Shown here one piece after another: positions 45,001 through 51,345 of a stretch of 64,000 nucleotides of DNA. Source of the stretch: JAJZIH01 sp021785265 (GTDB lineage Bacteria; Pseudomonadota; Gammaproteobacteria; JAKAQQ01); contig DAHWSH010000056.1 in NCBI GenBank assembly GCA_027338645.1, positions 4,310 to 68,309 of the forward strand. The letters run 5' to 3'. Numbering within the stretch: position 1 is the first letter of the stretch; each line of letters opens with the position of its first letter. A program made the translations under genes and the position numbers. Under the pieces are notes generated by a model that saw only the letters and a program-made list of their open reading frames with translations, was not told the origin of the DNA and did not search any database.

Positions 45001-45753
45001 CTCACGGGGACCAAGCGCGCAGTTAAGCCCGACACACGCCGGAAGGAATGGGCGCACCGAATACCAGAAGGCCTCGAGCGTCTGTCCGGATAGCATGCGG
45101 CCGGAACGGTCGGTCATCGTGGCCGAAATCATGACCGGCAGGATCTGGCCCCGGGAAGCGAACAGACCCTCCAGGGCGAACAGGGCCGCCTTTGCGTTCA
45201 GGGTGTCGAAAATCGTTTCGACCATGAGGCAGTCGGCCCCACCGTCCATGAGGCCCCGCGCTGCTTCCTCGTAGGCCTGGACGAGTTCGTCGAAATCAAC
45301 GGCACGGGCTCCGGGATCACCCACCTCGGCGGACATCGAGGCCATCCGATTGGTCGGACCCAAGACACCCACCACGTAGCGGGGGCGATCCGGTGTCCGC
45401 TCGCTCCAGATGGCCGTGGCCGCCCGGGCCAGACGTGCTCCCTCCCGGTTCAGTTCATAGACCAGATCCCGAGTTCCATAATCGGCCTGAGCGATGGCGG
45501 TGGAATTGAAGGTATTGGTTTCGATCAGATCGGCACCCGCCTCCAGATAGGCATTGTGGATCCGAGAAATCCGTTCCGGGCAGGTCAGGTTGAGCAGGTC
45601 ATTGTTACCCTTGAGATCCTGCGGATGCCCGGCAAAACGCCCCCCCCGGAAATCAGCCTCCGAAAGGCCCAAACGCTGGATTTCGGTTCCCATGGCGCCG
45701 TCGAGCATCAGGATCCGGGCTCGGATGAGTGTCTGGAACTCATGAACCTTCAT
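42019..45753 (-). CDS. metH: Cobalamin-dependent methionine synthase
   Basis: Transfers a methyl group from methyl-THF to homocysteine via B12. The domains are in order: homocysteine-binding barrel with zinc Cys (GLNCALGP and [14 protein letters not shown]), pterin-binding barrel ([16 protein letters not shown]), cobalamin cap and Rossmann domain with the B12 loop [20 protein letters not shown], and the SAM-binding activation domain ([11 protein letters not shown], residues from ~950). From the ATG at 45753 it is 1244 aa, close to E. coli MetH at 1227. It begins four bases after metF. Confidence 0.98.
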   Translation of the reverse strand: [1244 protein letters not shown]

Positions 45754-45757
45754 AGGA

Positions 45758-46696
45758 TCAGTCCTGCCACGCAACGGTCGGCAATCTCCCCGGACGCACT
45801 TCCCTTTCGCGCACGCCGAGGAAGCGGCAAACCGCACGAGTCAGCTCCGCCCGGTTCAGGGTGTAGAAATGAAAGGCTTCGACACCTTCACGGAAGAGCT
45901 CCTGACAGAGCCCAGCCGTCACATGGGCGCCCACCAGTCTGCCCGTTTCGGGTTCCTGATCGAGCCCGGCAAAAAGCTGCTCCAGCCAAGGGGGGACCTG
46001 GGCTCCACAGCGGGCGCTGATCCGCTGGAGCTGTCCAAAATCCGTAACCGGGAGGATCCCGGGCACGAGTGGCATCCGGATCCCGGCCCGGATCGCCTCA
46101 TCCCGGAACCGGAGAAACACCTCGGGATCGAAAAAATACTGGGTGATGGCCCGAGACGCCCCTGCCGCCTCCTTGCGCTTCAGTTGCTCCAGATCTGCCT
46201 TGCGGGAGGTGGAATCCGGATGACCCTCGGGATGGGCAGCCACACTGATTTCGAAGTCCGCGAACGCACGGATGCCGGCCACGAGATCGACCGCCCCGGC
46301 GTAACCCCCGGGATGGGGAACGAATGCACCACTTCCGGACGGTGGATCACCCCGCAGGGCGACGAGATGCCGGATACCGGCCCGCCAGTATCGTTCGAGA
46401 ATGTCACGAATCTCTTCACGGCTGGCCCCGACACAGGTGAGATGGGCGGCCGGCTCGATCGGGGTGCGTTGCCTTACGGCCACCACCATTTCGTGCGTCC
46501 GCTCGCGCGTTCGTCCTCCGGCTCCATACGTGATCGATACAAAGTCTGGTGCCAGCGGGGTCAGCTGGTCCATGACCGACCAGAACTGCCGGGCCAGCCG
46601 CGGCGTTGCAGGCGGGAAAAACTCGAAGGAGACCCGGGGAGAGGCCGACCTTCGGCTTCGTCCCTTTGAGCTTCCTCCCGCTCCGGATCCGGTCAT
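45758..46696 (-). CDS. metF: 5,10-methylenetetrahydrofolate reductase
   Basis: FAD enzyme that makes methyl-THF for MetH. Key motifs are RVSFEFFPPATPRLARQFW (catalytic Glu), FVSITYGAGGRTRERT, HLTCVGASREEI and ITQYFFDPEVF. It is 312 aa from the ATG at 46696. GGAAGG lies directly before the ATG, so the spacing is unusual. An in-frame GTG at 46723 is the only other plausible start. It lies about 120 bases downstream of the SAM riboswitch terminator and is co-transcribed with metH. Confidence 0.94.
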   Translation of the reverse strand: MTGSGAGGSSKGRSRRSASPRVSFEFFPPATPRLARQFWSVMDQLTPLAPDFVSITYGAGGRTRERTHEMVVAVRQRTPIEPAAHLTCVGASREEIRDILERYWRAGIRHLVALRGDPPSGSGAFVPHPGGYAGAVDLVAGIRAFADFEISVAAHPEGHPDSTSRKADLEQLKRKEAAGASRAITQYFFDPEVFLRFRDEAIRAGIRMPLVPGILPVTDFGQLQRISARCGAQVPPWLEQLFAGLDQEPETGRLVGAHVTAGLCQELFREGVEAFHFYTLNRAELTRAVCRFLGVREREVRPGRLPTVAWQD

Positions 46697-46812
46697 CCTT
46701 CCGTATACCCGGTTCGGGACCACTCGGCCGGGCCGGAACCATCCCGCATTCCACGTGGCCGAACCCCGAGGCCAGTATGAGCCCCCTTCACGGACATTAC
46801 ATCGAACGACAT

Positions 46813-46847
46813 AAAAAAACCCGCTCCACATAACGGCTGGAGCAGGT
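46813..46847 (-). terminator. Rho-independent terminator of the metF leader
   Basis: On the minus strand a 10-bp stem (ACCTGCTCCA with TGGAGCGGGT, one G-U pair) and a 9-nt loop are followed by seven T residues. It lies 13 bases after the riboswitch aptamer. The aptamer-proximal GCGGGT (46,856-46,861) can pair with ACCTGC of the stem, which would act as an antiterminator. Confidence 0.85.
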
Positions 46848-46860
46848 TCCCGATCGGTAC

Positions 46861-46912
46861 CCGCTTTAGCCGTATTTATAAGGCGCCCGCAAGCTAGGAT
46901 CAAATCGGCGCC
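46861..46912 (-). promoter_or_regulatory. SAM-II riboswitch aptamer upstream of metF-metH
   Basis: The minus strand reads, in pieces, GGCGCCGATTTGATCC, TAGCTTGCGGGCGCC, TTATAAATACGGCTAAAGCG. P1 is GGCGC/GCGCC closing a loop with GATTT and TTGC. The 22 bases after P1 align without gaps to the remembered SAM-II reference, including ATAAAT and GCTAAA at identical spacing. The class binds S-adenosylmethionine through an H-type pseudoknot. Together with the downstream terminator it should reduce metF-metH transcription when SAM is high. The assignment rests on motif memory, not a covariance-model run. Confidence 0.86.
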
Positions 46913-46924
46913 AGACCGACTGTT

Positions 46925-46953
46925 AGACTAACGCCGCTGTCGGTTCATGTCAA
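46925..46953 (-). promoter_or_regulatory. Promoter of the metF-metH operon
   Basis: A perfect -35 TTGACA (46,948-46,953) is followed after 17 bp by TAGTCT (46,925-46,930), a weak -10. Initiation near 46,918 would put the aptamer at the very 5' end of the transcript, as is usual for small SAM-II switches. Confidence 0.7.
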
Positions 46954-47158
46954 GCCAGTGTATTCGTCCAGTCCCTTTGTCACTCAGGGTGGTAGGTGAG
47001 GAGCCCTGGAGCTGCGCGACACCAATACCCAGATGGATCCCGTCTGGCGCTCCGTCAAAAGCTCCGCACGACGACCCCTTCAGCGCAGACGGCGTCTTTC
47101 ATGTACATCGCGTTCGCGAGATCCGCCCCGCGGGTCTCCAACGAAGAACATCCGGGAC

Positions 47159-47185
47159 GGGGGCGCACGACACGCTCGCGCCCCC
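47159..47185 (-). terminator. GC-rich stem-loop after the YVTN-repeat gene
   Basis: An inverted repeat GGGGGCGC / GCGCCCCC with an 11-nt loop lies just past the gene stop. It has no U-tract, so it could be a weak or Rho-assisted terminator or an mRNA-stabilising hairpin. The rest of the gap down to 46,954 holds no gene I can recognise. Confidence 0.45.
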
Positions 47186-47197
47186 CAACCCCATGAT

Positions 47198-48439
47198 CTA
47201 GCCCCGACTCCCCCGCACCCCGCGCCGCCGGGTCCAACCCTCGAGACACACCAGTCCGGCAAGCAACAACAGCCCCAGCGGCGAGAGTGCCCCGCCTCCG
47301 CCCCCGCTCATCGGGGGTGCAGGTGCAGCCACCGTCACCGTCTTGGTCTCCATCACCGTATCCCCAAAGGTATCGGTGGCCGTGACGGTCACGTCAGATG
47401 TCCCTGCCACATTCCCGGAACTCAGCTTTAACGTGCAGCTCAGGTCACTCTCCGTCGTCCCGCAGGCCGACGGTGCAATCGTCACCCCCGCAGAGGGAAG
47501 AACCTTCGTGTTGCTGCTGGCCACGGTCAGGGTAAAAGGCGCCGTCCCGGTCAGCTCGAAGTCCTCCTGCGTGCTCGCACTCTCGTCCAGCATCGTATCA
47601 GTCAACCCCGCAAGGAGTGGATCGATCGTGAGCGAGACCATCGCCGTGTTGCTCACCGGATCCGTTGGACTATCGGCTGCCGTACAGGCCGAGGGAGCCT
47701 GACCTTGCCAGGTAAAGGCGTCCGGACCACTGTAGGTGGCCGAGGAGGGCGTGTAGGTAAAAGCACCGGCCGAGTTGAGAACGACCCCTCCCTGGGCGGG
47801 CGATTGGACCAGGACATCGTTTGCCGTACAGCCAGACGTGTTCGTCAGCACCGGCACCGAAGCGGTGATCTGGGAGCCCACGCTGCCCGCAGCACTGCTG
47901 TTTGTGGCGATCAGAGCTCCCGGACCCACGAAAGCACCCACGGAAACGGGGGAATTGCCTACCGTCACCGACGTCGCCACACTATTATTCGCGGCATCGA
48001 TCACCGAAACGGTGTCGTTAACGCTACTGCTGCAGGTTGAGGTTCCGCACTCATTCACGACATAGACCCGACTGCCATCCGGACTCACCGCGACTCCGAA
48101 AGGCACCGAGCCAACGTTCACCGTCGCCACCACACTGTCGGTCGCCGTATCGATCACCGAAACGGTGCCATTGCTACCGCAGCTGGATGAGTTCCCGCAC
48201 TCATTCGCGACATAGACCCGACTGCCGTCCGGATTCACCGCGACTCCGAAAGGCGCATAACCGACGTTCACCGTCGCCACCACACTGTCGGTCGCGGTGT
48301 CGATCACCGAAACGGTGTTGCTACCGCTGTTGGCGATGTAGGCCAGGGGGGCGGCCTGGGCCGCGTATACGACCAGCCCCGCCATCAATACCGTGACTGA
48401 AAACCACCTCACACACAGGGACGATACATGTTTGTTCAT
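47198..48439 (-). CDS. YVTN beta-propeller repeat surface protein with C-terminal Gly-rich sorting tail
   Basis: 413 aa with signal peptide (VRWFSVTVLMAGLVVYAAQA). Residues 33-155 contain YVTN-type blades, e.g. ATVNVGYAPFGVAVNPDGSR, in near-identical tandem copies. Residues ~190-270 resemble a cadherin/Ig-like insert (FTYTPSSATYSGPDAFTW), and ~290-375 another Ig-like domain. The C-terminus SGGGGGALSPLGLLLLAG followed by a TRRRGVRG tail resembles the GlyGly-CTERM class processed by rhombosortase. The ATG at 48439 has AAGGAGAT six bases upstream. Role unknown; cell-surface or secreted display is inferred. Three complete propeller blades are too few for a closed ring, so oligomerisation or degeneration is possible. 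Confidence 0.75.
   Translation of the reverse strand: MNKHVSSLCVRWFSVTVLMAGLVVYAAQAAPLAYIANSGSNTVSVIDTATDSVVATVNVGYAPFGVAVNPDGSRVYVANECGNSSSCGSNGTVSVIDTATDSVVATVNVGSVPFGVAVSPDGSRVYVVNECGTSTCSSSVNDTVSVIDAANNSVATSVTVGNSPVSVGAFVGPGALIATNSSAAGSVGSQITASVPVLTNTSGCTANDVLVQSPAQGGVVLNSAGAFTYTPSSATYSGPDAFTWQGQAPSACTAADSPTDPVSNTAMVSLTIDPLLAGLTDTMLDESASTQEDFELTGTAPFTLTVASSNTKVLPSAGVTIAPSACGTTESDLSCTLKLSSGNVAGTSDVTVTATDTFGDTVMETKTVTVAAPAPPMSGGGGGALSPLGLLLLAGLVCLEGWTRRRGVRGSRG
48058..48166. repeat. Tandem DNA repeat unit, copy 1 (within YVTN gene)
   Basis: A 109-bp segment beginning CGACATAGACCCGACTGCC and ending AACGGT recurs 150 bp later at 48,208-48,316 with only about nine mismatches. It encodes one propeller blade. 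The near-identity suggests recent unequal recombination or conversion. A shorter third copy of the last part lies near 47,990-48,016. Confidence 0.85.
48208..48316. repeat. Tandem DNA repeat unit, copy 2 (within YVTN gene)
   Basis: Second copy of the 109-bp blade-coding repeat described for 48,058-48,166, in the same orientation and reading frame. Confidence 0.85.
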
Positions 48440-48503
48440 ACGCTGATCTCCTTAATAATTCTCTTTCTAATCACAGACCAGCGGCAACGCCCGGTACCTT
48501 CGC

Positions 48504-48524
48504 ACCGCCCGCTGCACGGGCGGT
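48504..48524. other. Strong hairpin in the YVTN-gene leader
   Basis: ACCGCCCG and CGGGCGGT form an 8-bp stem with a 5-nt loop. It lies within the ~150-base untranslated leader of the YVTN gene. No T-run follows on either strand, so it is not a standard terminator. Confidence 0.5.
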
Positions 48525-48599
48525 TTCAGGAGGGTTGACGGCACTCGACTCCCCATCGTTCTCTTCCTGTTCCAGACCGGGAAAAACTGCCGTTTTCTG

Positions 48600-48628
48600 G
48601 TTGTAACCCCTGAGACCGTGTGTGTCAA
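48600..48628 (-). promoter_or_regulatory. Promoter of the YVTN-repeat gene
   Basis: On the minus strand TTGACA (48,623-48,628) and TACAAC (48,600-48,605) are 17 bp apart, a good sigma-70 promoter. Transcription would begin near 48,593, giving a leader of about 150 bases. Confidence 0.65.
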
Positions 48629-48735
48629 GTAGAGTGAGTGAGTGAAAGTTCTTTCATATCAAGACGCCCTCAAAAAACCGGCCGAACCGCGGTTTCCCTG
48701 GCATCCCCGGGGCGGCCCCGGTAAACTCCTGTCCC

Positions 48736-50397
48736 ATGCCCTCGACATTGAGCCCACCCTCGCCCGAGCCAGACGAGCCTAGCCTGACCGGCACGGGGAA
48801 CCTCCACACCCCCCGTCTGCTGCGGGCCACGGCCACGGTCGGCGGTTTCACCTTTCTGTCCCGCATCCTGGGCTTTGCTCGCGACATCATCCTGGCCCGC
48901 TATTTTGGCGCCGGCCCCGTGATGGACGCCTTCTTCGTCGCCTTCAAGATTCCCAATTTCTTCCGCCGGATGTTTGCAGAGGGTGCCTTTTCACAGGCAT
49001 TCGTACCCGTCCTAGGCGAGGTCCACACCCATGAGGGACAGGAGGCCAGCCGCAGACTGGTCGCCCAGGCCAGTGGAACTCTTGGGCTCATCCTCCTGGT
49101 CCTGAGCCTCCTGGGCATCCTTTTCGCCCCCTATCTGATCGACCTCTTCGCCCCGGGTTTCAGCCATGATCCCTCGACCCACCGCCTGGCCACGCATCTC
49201 CTGCGCCTGACCTTTCCCTACCTTTTCTTTATTGCACTGACAGCACTCGCTGCCGGAGCCTTCAACGTCCACAACCGCTTTGCCGTCCCGGCCGCAACCC
49301 CCATCCTACTCAACCTGTCGCTGATCGCTTCCGCCCTGTGGCTGTCCAAAGCCTTTGCGGTGCCGGTTTATGCCCTCGGCGTCGGGGTCCTCGCCGCCGG
49401 CCTGCTGCAGCTTCTCTTTCAGCTACCTTTCCTCGGCCGTCTGCGCCTCCTATCCTGGCCCCGCTGGAGCTGGTCTAGCAAACCGGTCCAGCAGATCATC
49501 CATCTCATGCTGCCGGCCCTCTTGGGTGCCTCCGTGATGCAAATCAACCTCCTCGTGGACACGGCCATTGCCTCGTTTCTCAACCCGGGCAGTGTGAGCT
49601 GGCTCTACTACTCCGACCGCTTGATGGAATTCCCGCTCGGGGTCTTCGCCATTGCGCTCGGCACCGTCATCCTGCCGGGACTGACGCGGGCCCATGCCCG
49701 CCGTTCCCGCGACGAGTTTTCCCGTCTCCTGGACATCTCGATGCGCCTCGTACTCTTGGTGGCCTGCCCCGCCGCCCTGGGCCTTGGGATCCTCGCGGGT
49801 CCTCTGATCGTGACCCTGTTCCGATATGGCGCCTTCAGCAACTTCGATGCCCGGATGTCGGCGGCGAGCCTCATGGCGTATGCCGTGGGTCTCGTTGGTT
49901 TCACCGCGGTCAAGATCCTGGCCCCCGGTTTTTACGCGCAGAAAAACACCAAAACCCCGGTTCGTATCGCTGTCTGGGCCATCATCGCCAATCTCCTGTT
50001 CAACGCCGCCATCGTGATCCCCTGGGCGCTTTCCGGATGGCCCGCACCCCATGCCGGACTGGCATTATCAACCTCGCTCGCGGCACTCCTCAACGCCGGT
50101 CTGCTCGGCCGAGCGCTCAAGCGGGACCAACACTGGAAGCCCGCAGGAGGCTGGAGAATCCTGATCTTCCGGGTCGCCATCGCGCTCAGCGTGATGTCGG
50201 TGGCACTGATCCTGCTTGAGTCCTCACTCGAACACTGGCTGGCCTGGCCGGTACTCGCACGGGTCGGGCACCTGTCGTTCCTGATCGGACTGGGCTTTGC
50301 CCTCTATGTGCTCACGCTCTGGATCCTGGGTCTTGGACCCCGGACCCTGCTCCGGATGCTGGATGCGGTCCGTGACGGGGCACACCCCCCCGCATGA
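48736..50397 (+). CDS. murJ: Lipid II flippase MurJ
   Basis: Multi-pass membrane protein (14 helices) that moves lipid II across the inner membrane for peptidoglycan. Signature sequence from TM1-2: FTFLSRILGFARDIILARYF, then MDAFFVAFKIPNFFRRMFAE and GAFSQAFVPVL. The ATG at 48736 adds a Pro/Ser-rich 34-residue N-terminal leader not seen in E. coli; no good alternative start lies closer. It is 553 aa. It overlaps ribF by four bases (ATGA), beginning the murJ-ribF-ileS-lspA cluster. Confidence 0.95.
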   Translation: MPSTLSPPSPEPDEPSLTGTGNLHTPRLLRATATVGGFTFLSRILGFARDIILARYFGAGPVMDAFFVAFKIPNFFRRMFAEGAFSQAFVPVLGEVHTHEGQEASRRLVAQASGTLGLILLVLSLLGILFAPYLIDLFAPGFSHDPSTHRLATHLLRLTFPYLFFIALTALAAGAFNVHNRFAVPAATPILLNLSLIASALWLSKAFAVPVYALGVGVLAAGLLQLLFQLPFLGRLRLLSWPRWSWSSKPVQQIIHLMLPALLGASVMQINLLVDTAIASFLNPGSVSWLYYSDRLMEFPLGVFAIALGTVILPGLTRAHARRSRDEFSRLLDISMRLVLLVACPAALGLGILAGPLIVTLFRYGAFSNFDARMSAASLMAYAVGLVGFTAVKILAPGFYAQKNTKTPVRIAVWAIIANLLFNAAIVIPWALSGWPAPHAGLALSTSLAALLNAGLLGRALKRDQHWKPAGGWRILIFRVAIALSVMSVALILLESSLEHWLAWPVLARVGHLSFLIGLGFALYVLTLWILGLGPRTLLRMLDAVRDGAHPPA

Positions 50398-51335
50398 ACG
50401 TCGGCGGACTATGCATCGACCGGACGGTACGGGATCGGGGACCGACAGTGGTCACGGCCGGATCCTTCGACGGTTTCCACCGAGGCCACCGTCGACTGAT
50501 CGCAACTGCCCGTGAATATGCCAACGCCCATGGTCTACCCCTCACACTGCTCACCTTTGAACCGTTACCCCGCGAGTTCTTGCTTCCCGAAGAAGCCCCT
50601 GCCCGCCTGACGACCTTTGGAGAAAAGATCCTGGAAAGCCAGTCCGCCGGAATCGACCGGATTGTCTGCCTACGATTCGACAAACACCTGGCCCAGACCC
50701 GTGCCGACGACTTCATCGAAGCCATTCTCCTCCGCGGACTCCAGGCCAAAGGAATCGTCGTCGGACAAAATTTCCGCTTCGGCTATCGTCGGGAAGGAGA
50801 CCTGGAACGGCTTGAGCGGTCTCTCTCGGCAAACGGTCGTGAACTCATAGCTGCCGACCTCGAAACCATGGACACCGAGCGGATCAGCAGCACCCGGATC
50901 CGCACGGCGCTCGCCGCAGGTGATCTCGTCCAGGCCACGGAACTCCTCGGCCACCCCTACCGGATGACCGGACGGGTTCAGCACGGCCACCAACGCGGTC
51001 GTCTCATGGGTTATCCGACTGCAAATCTTGCCGTGCACCGGCGACGGTGCCCAGTGGGCGGCGTCTACGCGGTCCGGGTATACGGAGCAGGTCCGCTCCC
51101 GTACAATGGCGTGGCGAGTCTCGGGATCCGTCCCGGGCTCGACGATCGGGGCGAGCTGCTCGAAGTTCACCTTTTCGACTGCTCCACCGATCTTTACGGA
51201 CGGCGCCTAGCCGTCGAGTTCATCGCGTTCTTGCGACCGGAACAACGATTCGGCAGCTGGAGCGCTCTCCAAAACGCCATCGATCACGACGCCGTACAGG
51301 CGCGGCGGATCCTGGACCAGCGTGGAGCTTTGTAG
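50394..51335 (+). CDS. ribF: Bifunctional riboflavin kinase / FAD synthetase
   Basis: Converts riboflavin to FMN and then FAD. The N-terminal adenylyltransferase domain has VTAGSFDGFHRGHRRLI and SSTRIRTAL, and VGQNFRFGYRREGD. The C-terminal flavokinase domain has GHQRGRLMGYPTANLAV and the catalytic Glu in LLEVHLFD. It is 313 aa, standard for the family. Confidence 0.96.
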   Translation: MNVGGLCIDRTVRDRGPTVVTAGSFDGFHRGHRRLIATAREYANAHGLPLTLLTFEPLPREFLLPEEAPARLTTFGEKILESQSAGIDRIVCLRFDKHLAQTRADDFIEAILLRGLQAKGIVVGQNFRFGYRREGDLERLERSLSANGRELIAADLETMDTERISSTRIRTALAAGDLVQATELLGHPYRMTGRVQHGHQRGRLMGYPTANLAVHRRRCPVGGVYAVRVYGAGPLPYNGVASLGIRPGLDDRGELLEVHLFDCSTDLYGRRLAVEFIAFLRPEQRFGSWSALQNAIDHDAVQARRILDQRGAL

Positions 51336-51345
51336 AGAGAGAATC

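Noticed and set aside
43489..45093. 534-codon plus-strand open frame opposite metH
   Set aside because: It is antisense to unambiguous metH domains, has no recognisable motifs and is the kind of shadow frame expected in GC-rich DNA.
47055..47249. Small minus-strand frames between the YVTN gene and the metF promoter
   Set aside because: No start signal or recognisable motif, and part overlaps the YVTN 3' end and its hairpin.
48058..48316. Possible CRISPR or satellite repeat
   Set aside because: The repeats are in frame, encode YVTN blades and lack short regular spacers.
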